The notes beneath the pieces are model-generated. The model did no database searches and was not told the DNA's origin. It saw nothing but the letters and a program-made list of their open reading frames with translations. 64,000 nucleotides of DNA. Origin: Beta vulgaris subsp. vulgaris (lineage: Eukaryota; Streptophyta; Magnoliopsida; Caryophyllales; Amaranthaceae). This document shows positions 1 through 11,707 of the stretch, piece by piece. Position numbers and translations under genes: made by a program. Numbering within the stretch: the first letter of the stretch is position 1; each line of letters opens with the position of its first letter. The stretch spans positions 20,891,632 to 20,955,631 of the forward strand of contig NC_079210.1 in NCBI RefSeq assembly GCF_026745355.1. Direction: 5' to 3'.

Positions 1-1064
1 CTGCTCTCCCTCTCTCTCGCACGATCCTCTGTATCGCGTGCTGCGGCTGCTCTTGTCGTTCCGTCGCCACCGGAGCACCGAAGATCGACGGCCTTCGCTG
101 GTCTGTTTCCACCGTTGACATCCCTTGCCGTCACTACCCGCCGGAGTTCCTTGCTCGCCGGTGGTACGTCGCCACTGCCGGAGCTCTGCTCCACCCTCTT
201 GTTGACCGTGTTTCTTCCCTGCTCTTGAAGCAGAGGTGAACTCTCTCCTATTTTCTTGAAATATTAGAATCCTAAGTTTACAAACTCAAGTCCAGCCATG
301 TCTTTGATGATTAGATTAAACTAGGCCCAAAAGCTGATTTAATTGGTTATATTATTAAGTTTAAATATTTTACTTTAACTTATTAGGCTAAAATTAGAAT
401 TACATAGTGTTAGAGGCAACCACTTAGTAATTATTGGGCTATTAGAGTTTAACTAAAACTAATTTGCCTAATTAAATTACCTAGTTTATTTCATTCTTTG
501 ACTTTTTGGGCTAATGGAAGGCTAAATGGATTTAATTAGTTTTAAATACTTAGTTTAACTCTTTTAATTGGATTATTTTATTCTTATGATTAAGTTATAT
601 TATACTAAATATTTTTAGTATAAGAAATGGTTATAAATGGTTTATGTTAAATAATTTTCATTAAGCAATGTTGATGGCATTTCTAAAACAAAATGCTTTA
701 AGTATTACAAATCAAAGAGATTTAAATGAATCGACCTATTAATCTCTTACTTAGTTTCGTCTGAATAATTAAATCATAGGTTATTAGGACCTTATGGAGT
801 TATAAAATTGAAGTTGGGTTAAGTAAGAATAATTTGGTTGTTTAGTGGATGATTTCTGATTATGGGTCATGCTGTTATAATTTTGAGGGGGATACATGTA
901 CGACGATTCTTGGAGGCTAGTTATGATGATACTTAAGGAGTAAGAAAAGGAATAACGTTCGAGGTAACCTTTCATGTCCAGCAAATATGTGTATGCCCGT
1001 ATATGTTATATGTGATGTTTTATAAATGCTCTTGCACATGAATACGAATATGTGATGATGATTA
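1..1064 (+). mobile_element. LTR fragment, divergent subfamily C
   Basis: The fragment has the same architecture as the other large LTRs here but a different sequence. A GC-rich leader (1-235) ends in CTGCT-CTTGA-AGCAG followed by AG|GTGAAC, and an AT-rich stretch rich in TTAGTTTAA-like words follows. Bases about 971-1064 reappear inverted at about 51402-51490, which shows that they belong to a repeated element. The left part lies outside the window. The right edge at 1064 is an abrupt join to LARD internal sequence. I infer a degraded LTR of a related retrotransposon; no open frame of note is present. Confidence 0.6.
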
Positions 1065-1951
1065 TTTGGTATGATAATGTGATGATTGAAAATTTGGGAA
1101 TGCACAAATATTGGGTTTAGGGATCTTTAGTGAATGCCTTATTAGATGATACTGTTATTATAGAGAGAGGAACAAAATGTGATGCTTATGAATGCCTCGT
1201 GAAGCTTATATTGTGGAATTGATAGGAGAGCGCATATTATATACCAAGCAGGATGAAAATCGTCAAATGATAATGAGTAAGAAAAGAATGGGCTGATATA
1301 TTAAGGGGCATGATTAACATTCGAGTTTAAGCTTTCTAAGTAAAACTGGCGGGCGTAGTATGAAATTGTGTCATGGATATTTAAATTCACAAGGATTCAA
1401 CATATATTATGGAAAGTAAAGTTGTACTGAGAAAGTTTGAGGTTAGATTCAGGAACACTATGATCTTCATATCGTAGCGTAAATGTTTTAAATAGGTTTA
1501 ATGGGTTGGCTAAAAGTTGGGTATAGATGAACCAAGTCGTTTGAGCATTTGCGCTTTTGCGTGTACAATATGAATCTGTTTATGTAAAGATGTGGTGCAT
1601 GTGATTACCCGTGTTAGTTACCTCTTAATGCGTACGTAGTATCATGCATTTTTTTTAAGGATATGTAGTTACTCAAAGTATGTATCTTAATAATTTGAGA
1701 AACCAAAAGAATTTCAAACGAGGTCTCATCAAATGAGTTAGTTGGAATTCATTGCCAACAAGTTTGCCCTTTTTGTTTTCTTTGCTCCTCGATTTCGCGA
1801 GTCGAGTTGAAGTAGAGATACAAAAGATGATGGCAGAATGGAGGCTGAAAGCTTGAGATCTTGGTCTTGTTTGAATGAATTTAGCTTGTTGTTTTAAAAA
1901 TTTACTAAATTGCAAGTTTCGAGGACGAAACTTTTTCTAAGGGGGTAAGGA
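1065..1951 (+). mobile_element. LARD internal region, 3' part
   Basis: This is the non-coding 3' part of the internal region seen complete at 32943-35070. It ends with the shared block (TTTGCCCTTTTTG through CTCGATTTCGCGAGTCGAG), then GTTTCGAGGACGAAAC and the polypurine tract AAGGGGGTAAGGA directly before an LTR start. The 5' half and PBS are missing. It has no coding capacity; stops occur in all frames. Confidence 0.75.
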
Positions 1952-2401
1952 TGTAATATCCTAAAAACTTAACCATGTTTAATCAATTAATTAAATATAG
2001 TTATCACTAATTTGACTAAGATTTAGATTTTCTTTTATTATGAGAAACATAAATTACTAGACTTGGTAAAAAGTTGTAATTCTATTGTTTAACAAGAAAA
2101 TATTAGACTTATAATTAACTATCACCAAATTAGGTGGTTGAAAGTTGAAACAATGACTATTTTCAGATTTATAAATTAAAAGAAAAATAAAAGTATTATA
2201 AAACTGAGAAAGTTGACTGCTTTCTTCCTCCTTCATTCCTCCATTCTCATGGCAAACACATGGCACACATGCCTTCACTTTCCTCTTCTTCTTCAGTCAA
2301 ATCTATCACCAATCCTCACCATTGCTTCTTCAAGTTGACAAATTCAGATTAATTACTTCACCATCTTCCTCCCAACCACTGATTTTAACTCCAAATTTCC
2401 C

Positions 2402-2409
2402 TATAAATA
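2402..2409 (+). promoter_or_regulatory. LTR TATA box
   Basis: TATAAATA sits about 450 bp into the LTR, upstream of the GC-rich leader, at the same relative place as in the other LTR copies. It is the probable Pol II promoter of the element. Confidence 0.65.
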
Positions 2410-4108
2410 GTCATGGATACAACACCAAGGACACACCAACAACAACCTTCATCATCTCTTCTCTCTAATCAGAAATTCCGTCTATAATCGCCGGAAAATG
2501 GTAACAAAAAGAAATCCAAAAAGAAACCCCCAAATTTTTACTCTCTCTCCTCTGTTTCGGTCCCCCCCCCTCACGACCACCGTCGGCCACCACGCGACGC
2601 CGGTCTCGCGCCGCGCTCAGTCGCCTCTTCACCTCGCCGTCGTTCAACCACCTACACAGCTCGCCGGGGACCGCCGCGCCAGCAGCTTCGTTCTCTCTCG
2701 CCTCGCGCTATCTCTCTCGTCCTTCTTCTTCTTCGCGCGACGCCGCTGCACGCGCAGCACCGCCGAGACCCAGCCACCACGCCACGCTGCCGTCGTTTCT
2801 CGCTGACCGCCGCTGCTGCTCGCCGTTCACCGGAGCCGACATCCCACCCCTGCCGGAATTTTCGTCCTCCTGCTCCTATAGTAGAGGTGATGGTTTTCCC
2901 CTTTTAATTTTCTGATTTCTTATTCTCTAATGCAAGCCCAAGTTTATAACCCTTAACCTTTATTTGGGCCTAGAACCTTGGACTCAGAAATAAGCTTAAG
3001 TTTTAAATCTGAATTATATTGTTGTTGGGCTAAAGGAGTTAAACTAAAGCTGATTTAGTGCTTAATTAAGTCATGTTAGTTTAATTATTAAGTTAAGTAT
3101 AATGTTGGGCTTATAATCTGATTTACTTAGCTAAGTCATTTAAGTTAATCTTGTTGCTTTAATATATTGAGCTTAAGTGGACTGATTTAGTTAGTTTTAC
3201 TAAACCACCTAACTTATATACTAAAATCTATTATTGGATTATAATTCATGATTTCTAAACTAGTTGAGTTGTTTAAAACTAATTAAAAATAATTCATTAA
3301 GCTTGTTGTATATTGAGTTAAGTTATGATACTTCAATAATCCTCAAGTTCACTTATAATTAGTTACTTGACTTGTTAGTTTAAATGACTAAATAATATTA
3401 AAATAATGTTAATGGATCTATTATAACTTAAACTAATTAATTTATTAATGGATGACTAATTAGTTATTAACTATGAACTAGAATAATGTTATGTTTTGAA
3501 AGGTTTATAATATGTAGTAATATAACTTTAAGTTTTATAATTTTAAAATATAGATAAATGAGTTATTTCATTAATTAGTTGTTAAAGAGTCACCTTAATT
3601 TAAAAGTTATTAACATTAAGAAATAATGACCTTTAAGGAGACCTTTACGACGTTATAATGACCGAGATGACCTAAAAGGCTAAACTAATATTTAAGTTAA
3701 AGCTAAATAACGAAACGTTCATTAATAAAATTATTCTTGAATAGATTAAAGAAGATAAAGGATATTACAAGCCTCCCCCGGCTATCAGGTTGGTAAGCAG
3801 GAATTCGGTAACGTCTACTGCTAACACCCACAATCCCTTTCGAATGATGTTTTATGGTATTTCGCACTATGTTGTTGATTTATGGATTGTGGGATATGAA
3901 AGGTTTTACGAATATGATGATTTTGATGAAATGAAACGACTTCGATGTTACGAAAATATGAGTATAATAATGGTATGGTTTAATGATGTTTCATGACTAT
4001 GATTATAATGATGTAATGTATATTAGATATTTGAAACATGATAAAGTAAAGTGAAAGATGGTTCTTGGCAAGTATGTGGGCATAGAAAATGTCACCTATG
4101 ATGTGACC

Positions 4109-4246
4109 GCCTTTCTGGCAATATTTGGACACCGAGAGTGTCATCCATTTGTGGCCTTTCTGGCAATATTTGGACACCGAGAGTGTCATCCATTTGTGAC
4201 TGCCTTTCTGGCAATATTTGGACACCGAGAGTGTCACCATTTGTTT
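4109..4246 (+). repeat. LTR minisatellite, type 1, 3 units
   Basis: Three units of about 45-48 bp are present, each with the small hairpin GACAC-CGAGA-GTGTC. The sequence just before the first unit resembles a type 2 unit (GTCACCTATGATGTGACCGCC), so both array types probably grew at the same LTR position. Confidence 0.85.
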
Positions 4247-4714
4247 AGGGAGACGTCCCTATATGCGATATGTGATATGCGATATTTGCCAAGTTACCAA
4301 AGTAAAAGATATATGATGATGAACATGATAAAGAAGATAATGTAACATGATATGATATGTTTGTGAAATGTTTAAATTATTCTCTCCTCCCTGTTTATAA
4401 ATAAAATGATGTGAAATGAATTTACGATGTTAGAGTAGTATGTTACTGAGCCTCGGCTCACGACGTTTTGTTTTATGTTTTAGGTATGGGAGAACAGTTG
4501 TGGATCACGATTATATTGCATTATGGAGATTATGTATGATTCATGAGGTTTTAAGATACTTTGTATAATGGACAAACAAGTATTATTATCTTGCGATGAG
4601 TAATTGTATAGTAAATTTTCAATTTTAGGCTATTATTTTATTGTGGGCCATAACCCATGTGATTAAGTCATGCTTCCGCTGACGATTAAGGTCATGTGAA
4701 TTTGTCGGGGTACC

Positions 4715-6659
4715 TGTAACGCCCCGACCTCTAATCATCGTGGTTAAGTTAATTAATCGATTATTAGCAGCGGAACCTAGATAGTCGGCGCGATACTGCC
4801 GTACTTTCCATAAGGAAAATACAAGGCGACATAAAATCATAAACTTATACATTTTATAACATGAAGCATAATATAGATCCAACATTAGTCTTGATTAATA
4901 GAAACTTAGTTACTAATAAGAGTTTTGACATAAACTTAAATAAAACGATGAGAGTCTATATAATCCAGATATTAAGTAAATCATCACTGCTACGCCATCC
5001 CGTTATCACCATCGATATCTAAAACATAAAACAAAACGTCGTGAGCCGAGGCTCAGTAACATACTACTCTAACATCGTAAATTCATTTCACATCATTTTA
5101 GTTAAAAACAGGAAGAGAGAATAAGAAAAAATTTCACAAATATATCATAGTAGGTTACATTATCTTCTTTATCATGTTCATCATCATATATCTTTTACTT
5201 TGGTAACTTGGCAAATATCGCATATCACATATCACATATAGGGACGTCTCCCTAAACAAATGGATGACACTCTCGGTGTCCAAATATTGCCAGAAAGGCA
5301 TTCACAAATGGATGACACTCTCGGTGTCCAAATATTGCCAGAAAGGCGGCCACAAATGGATGACACTCTCGGTGTCCAAATATTGCCAGAAAGGCGATCA
5401 CATCATAGGTGACATTTTCTATGCCCACATACTTGCCAAGAACCATCTTTCAATTTAATTTATCATGTTTCAAATATCATAGTTACATTACATCATTATA
5501 ATCATGGTCATGAAACATCATTAAACCATAGCATTATTATACTCATATTTTCTTAACATCGAAGTCGTTTCATTTCATCGAAAATCATCATATTCGTAAA
5601 ACCTTTCATATCCCACAATCCATAAATCAACAACATAGTGCGAAATACCATAAAACATCATTCGAAGGGATTGTGGGTGTTAGCAGTAGACGTTACCTGA
5701 ATTCCTGCTTAATAACCTTGATAGCAGGGGGGAGGCTTGTAATATCCTTTATCTTCCTTAATCTATTCAAGAATAATTTTATTAATGAACGTTTCGTTAT
5801 TTAGCTTTTAAGCCTAAATATTAGTTAGCGCTTATTGAGGTTATAACGGTTATTATAACGTTGTAAGGGTCTCCTTAAAGGTCATTATTTCTTAATTGTT
5901 AATAACTTTTAATTAAGGTGACTTTTTAGCAACTCATTAATGAAATAACTCATTTAGCTATATTTTTAGAATTATCGAAACATTAAAGTCATATTACTAC
6001 ATATTATATAACCCTTCAAACATAACATTAATCTAGTTCATAGTTAATAACTAATTAGTCATCCATTAATAAATTAATTAAGTTTAAAGTTATAATAGAT
6101 CCATTAACATTATTTTAATATTATTTAGTCATTTAAAAACTAACAAGTTAAGTAACTAATTATTATAAGTGAACTTAAGTATTAGTGGAGCACTCATAAC
6201 TTAAACTCAATTATAACAACGAGGTTAATGAATTAGTTTTAGTTACCTCAAGCAACTTAGTTATAAAAAATCATAGCCCAAACATAGTTTTAGTAAATAA
6301 GTTAGGTGGTTTAATGAAACCAACTAAATCAGTCCACTAAAGCTCAATATGTTAAAACAACAAGATTAACTTAGATGATTTAGCTAAGTAAATCAGATTA
6401 TAAGCCCAACATTATACTTAACTTAATAAATTAAATCAATATAACTTAATAGAATACTAAATCAACTTTAGTTTAACTCAATTTGTCCATCTAATACTAT
6501 ATAGCTTAGCTAGTACAATTAAAAGTCAGATTTGAGCCCAATTTATGTACATACAACACTTGAATTGAGTTGGTTTAACAAATATAAATCAGTCCATAAA
6601 TATCACTTAGTAAGTCCATGAACAAGTTCAAACTACATCTAAGCCCAATAACAAGGATT
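4715..6659 (-). mobile_element. Large LTR, minus orientation, 3' part (end B), interrupted
   Basis: It opens with TGTAACGCCCCGAC, the inverse of the LTR 3' end, and then runs as the reverse complement of the LTR modules: end B (with ATTAATCGATTATTAGCAGC), the AAAACATAAAAC acceptor region, minisatellite type 1, the internal TGTAATATCC near 5738, and the AT-rich stretch. At 6659 it is split by the gypsy insertion 6660-11015 and resumes at 11016. With the plus LTR at 1952-4714 it forms a large palindrome. Confidence 0.85.
5259..5396 (-). repeat. LTR minisatellite, type 1, 3 units
   Basis: Three units of about 45-48 bp, the reverse complement of the array at 4109-4246. Open frames run through it on both strands only because unit lengths are mostly multiples of three. 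Confidence 0.85.
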
Positions 6660-7754
6660 TGATGCAGGAGCATCTAGCTTAAACAATCAAGGTCTTCTTC
6701 TACATGATCAAAAGAAGAACATGGTGAAAGAGGTTCAATTTCTTAGCCTAACTAGCTCGGTTTATTCTAAAACCTTAATTAAGCACCTTGATTAGGCTAA
6801 TCCTATGTTAATCTCTACTTAAGCAAGATTAACTAATACTAATGACACCTTAAACATCATTATGTATTGGTAATCAAGTTTAGTAAGTGATTAGTAGCCT
6901 AAGTACATGCTTAAGATTAAGTTAATCATGCTTTAAGAGTTAAGCTAGTTTAAGCTCATGTAATCCGGTTGTATTAGCTAGTATTAGGAGATGTTTTTGC
7001 TGCATTTTGGTGCCACCACCTACTGAATTGAAGCCATTGGGAAGTGTATGAACCCATATGAAGACCACATGGGCAAGGGAAGCCAAAACCAATGAAAGGA
7101 GGAGACTTCAAGCAAGGGTATGCTGCTGCCTCATTTCCAGCGTCCAGCATAGCTTCTCTTTGAAGCTTTTGGGCAGCCATCATTTGAGCTGCAAATGGTA
7201 CAAGCTTTTGAGGAGTTATAGTTTAATATGTTTACTTTAGTATTCCATTGGTAGTTCGTCTGTTTTGTAACTTCCAATAGGGAATTAAGCTAGTTTTTAG
7301 AAAGTGTGCTGAACAGTTTGTAATTTTTGTTTCATGTATTTTATTGGCTTAGTTGGCGTAGTTCTTGTGGTCCAAATCAGCTGATTTTTGGACACAAGGT
7401 AGATATATAAGTTAGCTTTGTACTCTTTTTGGAATTAAGTCATTTGAATGAAAATTGAGAGTTTTATGCTCAAAACACTAAGCTGTGTGCTTATTGTCTT
7501 TCCGGTCAGTTTCGACCTTTATCAAATCTTTGCTTAATTCTTTCACTTAATCGTTGAATTGGTGGATGAAACTCAAAGTAGATGCAAGTTAGAAGCTTAT
7601 TGTTATAACTTGATCTTTGATTGGTGGTATTTGGGTAGTGAAAGTGGTGGTTGTTCAATTTGTTTGAACCGGTTTGATACAAACTTTTATGTTTTCTTTC
7701 TTTGTTCTTGTTTACTTGTTCGAATGCTCTTGAATGCTTAATCAATATGTATCA
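6660..7754 (+). repeat. 5' LTR of the deleted gypsy element
   Basis: The LTR starts TGATGCAGGAGC and ends CAATATGTATCA. It is nearly identical to 9935-11015 apart from small indels, which suggests a fairly recent insertion. Short ORFs inside it occur in both LTRs and are not genes. Confidence 0.92.
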
Positions 7755-7756
7755 TT

Positions 7757-7768
7757 TGGTATCAGAGC
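7757..7768 (+). other. Primer-binding site (tRNA-iMet)
   Basis: TGGTATCAGAGC lies two bases after the 5' LTR and is complementary to the 3' end of plant initiator tRNA-Met, the usual primer for this class. Confidence 0.9.
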
Positions 7769-7923
7769 TGTAGGTTGATTAAGAGCATTCTAATTCATCC
7801 CTTAAACACATTAAACCACATACAAAACCCAAACACAATCCCCCCTAAAACCGGACCTAATTCTAAGCCAAACACACTTCTTTTCTTTCTTTCTAGCCTA
7901 TTCTTGTTGAGGTTGAATCAATC

Positions 7924-9106
7924 ATGAGTGGAGGTGAAGAAAATCAGTTTAGAAGAGGCATGAATATGAGTGAAGCAAGGTTGGTAGGAGTGGAGAATCA
8001 AATAGCCACTTTAAGTGAACAAATGGCTAATTTGATGACTGTTGTTAGAGAAGGGTATAGAGGACCTTTAAGGAGAGAAATGTGGAGGATGAAGGTGTGC
8101 TATGATAGTAGTGAGAGGTTCTTCTGAATCTTCAAGAACTAGAAGAAAACCACAAAAGAAAGATGATTTTAGAGACATTAAGTTAGAAGTTCCTGAGTTT
8201 GATGGAAACCTTAATCCAGATGCTTTTTTGGAGTGGGTTTCAAGGAGTGAAAGGATCTTTGAACTTAAGGAGTATGATGATGTAAAATCTTTCAAGTTGC
8301 TGTAGCTAAGCTAAAGGGATATGCATCTTTTGGTGGGAGAATGTTTTTTAGCTAGGATAGAAAACATAAGCCTAAGATTAAGAGTTGGTAAAACTTAAGA
8401 AAAAATGAAAGAGAAGTTTTTACCTTCCACTTATACCTTGATTTATATAACCAACTTTCTGATTTGTCTCAGGATCATAAAGGAGTTGAACATTACATCC
8501 ATGATTTGAAAAATTAATGAAATTAGATGTACAAGAGAGAAGGAGCAAACAATGTCTAGATTTCTAGGAGGCTTAGAAAAAGACATTAAGAGGAAGGTGG
8601 AGTTACATCCTTATTCTACCTTAGATGAACTCTTTAAGTTAGCTCTTAAAGTTGAAAAACACATTAAGGAGAAGAAGAAGAAACCTTTTGTGAAGGGAAC
8701 TACCTATCCTCAGGGAGTTTCTAATGTTAACACACCATACACATCTCCTTACACTCCTAAAAATGATGGTTCGAAAGAGATTGATAAAGGGAAGAAAGTA
8801 GTGGATGAAACCTCAAAAAAATCTGATGTGAAGTGCTTTAAGTGTCATGGTTATGGTCATTATCAAGCTCAATGTCCTAATAAAAGAGTAATGACTTTAA
8901 TTGACATTAAAAACATTGAAGAATCACTTGAACAGGAGGAAAACCAAGAAGAGGAACATGAAGAGGAGGCCGAAATGATGAAGTTTGGAGGTTGGAGAGG
9001 TGACTCAAGGAGATCATTTAAGCCTTGTTTTAAAGAGTTCTTCATGCCAAAGAAGCTGAATTGGTTCCTTCTCAAAGGGATCAAATCTTTCAAACAAAAT
9101 GCTTGA
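7924..9106 (+). pseudogene. gag: gag remnant of the deleted gypsy element
   Basis: Gag forms the virus-like particle and binds the RNA. The reading starts at ATG 7924 (MSGGEENQF) with a Q/E-rich N-terminus. It continues in another frame from about 8102 with the retrotransposon-gag core (DFRDIKLEVPEFDG, then FLEWVSRSERIF), is broken again between about 8300 and 8550, and resumes at 8552 with the C-terminal half. That half has a K-rich segment, one zinc knuckle CFKCHGYGHYQAQC (CX2CX4HX4C) and an acidic tail. At least two frame breaks mean that no full-length product is made. Confidence 0.85.
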
Positions 9107-9740
9107 TTGGAGGGAAGATAGTTCTGATGATCATTGATGGAGGAAGCTGACCAATGTTGCTTCATCTTCTATGGTGGACAAGCTCAATCATGCTACTTTC
9201 TCACATCCAAACCATATAAGCTTCATTGGCTTAATGATGGAATTGTGTGGAGGTAACAAAACAAGCTTTAATTAGCTTTTCTTTTGGAGATTTTATAAAG
9301 ATGAAGTTTTATGTGATATTACCTATGGATGCATGTCATGTACTCTTAGGTAGACCTTGGCAATCTGATAAAGAAGCCTTACATAATGGTAGGACTAATA
9401 CATACACTTTCATGCATAATAAGAGAAAAATTGTGCTTAGTCCTAGTCCATGGCCGAATCTTAAACCAAAAACAACCTCACCTAAAACACAAAACAAAAA
9501 AACCTTAATCCTTTCTAAACCACAACTTGACAAAGCTGTAGAAAAGGGGAAGGTTATGGATGAAAATGATGAGAATTTTGATGGAGTGCACGAAATGGTT
9601 AAGCTTCTAGTGAAGGAGTTTGGTGATGTCTTTCCAATTGATCTTCCATGTGGTTTGACAAGTACTTTCATGAGACTTATGCACGAGGTACTCAGGCTCT
9701 TCATTGGTATCTTTGTTTTGTTTATTTTGGTGATATTCTT
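9107..9740 (+). pseudogene. pol: protease and start of reverse transcriptase, broken
   Basis: An aspartic protease active-site-like IIDGGS occurs near 9130-9147 and is followed at once by a TGA (9148-9150) in its frame. The protease C-terminal part is open from 9247 (ends DACHVLLGRPWQ), then comes a linker and the start of RT (FGDVFPIDLPCGLT). RT is then deleted down to a core motif read in the next frame as YFGDILVYS (9723-9749). The usual YxDD is YFGD, so the first catalytic Asp is lost as well. This is non-functional. Confidence 0.8.
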
Positions 9741-9934
9741 GTGTATAGTCAAAGTGAACAGGAACATCTAGTGTGGTTACATCTAAGGAAGAAAAACAAG
9801 CTAATGCCACGAAGTGATGAACCTTTCAAAGTGCTAGAGAAGATCAACAGCAATGCATACAATGTTTGTGATTTAGCTCCATATCTTGCTGAAGATTTTG
9901 AATTACAAGAAGACCTTTTCGAACCTGAGGAGAA
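9741..9934 (+). pseudogene. pol: integrase C-terminal remnant joined to RT core
   Basis: Directly after the RT motif the frame reads HLVWLHLRKKN and EPFKVLEKINSNAYNV, typical of the basic region after the integrase core in Ty3/gypsy polyproteins, and ends in an acidic tail (LFEPEEND) running into the 3' LTR. The direct RT-to-integrase join is a deletion of roughly 2 kb, judged from the family's usual domain order. A short purine-rich GAGGAGAA before 9935 is the likely PPT. Confidence 0.8.
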
Positions 9935-11015
9935 TGATGCAGGAGCATCTAGCTTAAACAATCAAGGTCTTCTTCTACATGATCAAAAGAAGAACATGGT
10001 GAAAGAGGTTCAATTTCTTAGCCTAACTAGCTCGGTTTATCTAAAACCTTACTTAAGCACCTTGATTAGGCTAATCCTATGTTAATCTCTACTTAACAAG
10101 ATTAACTAATACTAATGACACTTAATCATCATTATGTATTGGTAATCAAGTTTAGTAAGTGATTAGTAGCCTAAGTACATGCTTAAGTTAGTTAATCATG
10201 CTTTAAGAGTTAAGCTAGTTTAAGGTTATGTAATCGTGTTCTTAAGCATTTAGGAGTTGTTTTTGCTGCATTTTGGTGCACCACCTACTGAATTGAAGCC
10301 ATTGGGAAGTGTATGAACCCATATGAAGACCACATGGGCAAGGGAAGCCAAAACCAATGAAAGGAGGAGACTTCAAGCAAGGGTATGCTGCTGCCTCATT
10401 TCCAGCGTCCAGCATAGCTTCTCTTTGAAGCTTTTGGGCAGCCATCATTTGAGCTGCAAATGGTACAAGCTTTTGAGGAGTTATAGTTTAATATGTTTAC
10501 TTTAGTATTCCATTGGTAGTTCGTCTGTTTTGTAACTTCCAATAGGGAATTAAGCTAGTTTTTAGAAAGTGTGCTGAACAGTTTGTAATTTTTGTTTCAT
10601 GTTTTTTATTGACTTAGTTGGCGTGTCTTGTGTCCAAATCAGCTGATTTTTGGACACAAGGTAGATATATAAGTTAGCTTTGTACTCTTTTGGAATTAAG
10701 TCATTTGAATGAAAATTGAGAGTTTTATGCTCAAAACACTAAGCTGTGTGCTTATTGTCTTTCCGGTCAGTTTCGACCTTTATCAAATCTTTGCTTAATT
10801 CTTTCACTTAATCGTTGAATTGGTGGATGAAACTCAAAGTAGATGCAAGTTAGAAGCTTATTGTTATAACTTGATCTTTGATTGGTGGTATTTGGGTAGT
10901 GAAAGTGGTGGTTGTTCAACTTGTTTGAACCGGTTTGATACAAACTTTTATGTTTTCTTTCTTTGTTCTTGTTTACTTGTTCGAATGCTCTTGAATGCTT
11001 AATCAATATGTATCA
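9935..11015 (+). repeat. 3' LTR of the deleted gypsy element
   Basis: Matches the 5' LTR base for base over long runs, with small deletions (for example near 10040-10250). It is followed by the second GGATT copy. Confidence 0.92.
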
Positions 11016-11707
11016 GGATTCAGTTTTAAGTTACTTAGTTTAGGTTCTAATTGAACTATTCTTGGCCCAATCTAAACTAACTTAACAATAGGTAGTAATT
11101 TGGGCTTGCATCATAACTTATTTAAATCAGAAATTTGGGCGGCGACCGGTGGTCGGTTGTGGGGGGCGAAACAGAGGAGAGAGAGAAGGAATGAGAGGAG
11201 AAGAAATTCTTTGTGATTTCTTGTGGTTTTAAGCTTTGTAATTGAAACTCATTTCTTCTGTGTATTTATGGACAGATTTTTGGAGACAAAGGTTGAAGGT
11301 GGAAGGATGATGATTGGTGGTTTTGTTGATAGGAAGCTAGGAGAGGGGACAAGTAGGAGATAGGGGGAGATGGTAGGTGATTAATGGTGGTTCAAATAAG
11401 TGAAATTAGTGTAGGGGGGGAAAGAGGTGGGTGGTGGGTGTTGACCGTGGGTTTGGGGGTTTCTTTTTATTTATTTATTAATTTGCTTAAACTTGGTTGG
11501 TTTTCTTTGTTGTAATAAAAGTGACTAACTTAGGTGTTATTAGTAATGTTACTCTTCAATTAGAATATTTTATAGGATTAGTTAGTTTATTTAAAAGCTC
11601 AAAAATAAAATAATTCATAATTAGACTTAACTAAAACAATTTTTAAGTGAACGATTTAACTTTCTTAATTATTTATTTAAACATGTTTAAAATTTTGGGA
11701 GATTACA
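11016..11707 (-). mobile_element. Large LTR, minus orientation, 5' part (continues 4715-6659)
   Basis: It resumes after the gypsy insertion with TTCAGTTTTAAGTTACTTAG, matching 39558-39577. The GC-rich leader is almost wholly deleted: at about 11140 the sequence jumps to CGGCGACCGGTGGTCGG, found at about 39990 in the fuller copy, a loss of about 330 bp. It ends at the LTR start (complement of TGTAATCTCC) at 11707, beside a polypurine tract on the minus strand. Only a weak TATA-like site (TATTTATG near 11263) is visible. Confidence 0.8.

Larger units (their letters stand above)
1952..4714 (+). mobile_element. Large LTR, plus orientation (minisatellite type 1, end A)
   Basis: The start TGTAATATCC lies directly after a polypurine tract, which marks it as a 3' LTR. 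In order it holds a TATA box (2402), a GC-rich leader (about 2500-2886), AG|GTGATG at 2886/2887, an AT-rich stretch, an internal GGATATTACA (3760-3769) inverse to the LTR start, a type 1 minisatellite, the hairpin GAGCCTCGGCTC (4448-4459) and TTTTAG (to 4483). The last bases read GTCGGGG-TACC instead of GTCGGGGCGTTACA, so the tip is damaged. It abuts a second LTR in inverse orientation at 4715. Short ORFs in the GC-rich part shift frame between copies and are not taken as genes. Confidence 0.85.
6660..11015 (+). mobile_element. Internally deleted Ty3/gypsy retrotransposon with target duplication
   Basis: This element is complete at both ends but unrelated to the large-LTR family. It has LTRs of 1095 and 1081 bp starting TGATGCAGG and ending TATCA, flanked by the 5-bp target duplication GGATT (6655-6659 and 11016-11020). 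The 2.2 kb internal part has a PBS (7757-7768), gag, protease, and then a direct jump from the reverse transcriptase core to the integrase C-terminus, so most of RT, RNase H and integrase is deleted. The insertion splits a minus-strand large LTR. An unoccupied relative of the site is visible at 39552-39562, where AAGGATTTAG is continuous. The element cannot be autonomous. Confidence 0.93.

Noticed and set aside
2498..2806. ORFs of 80-170 codons in the GC-rich LTR leaders (also near 13438, 21588, 27169, 30623, 35656, 39650, 54196)
   Set aside because: They are rich in R, P, S and A, exist in several frames on both strands, and change frame between near-identical LTR copies. GC-rich DNA with few stops explains them.
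6974..7183. Matching small ORFs at 6974/10242, 7058/10323 and 7559/10820
   Set aside because: They are the two LTRs of the 6660-11015 element; most start at arbitrary LTR positions and have no family resemblance.
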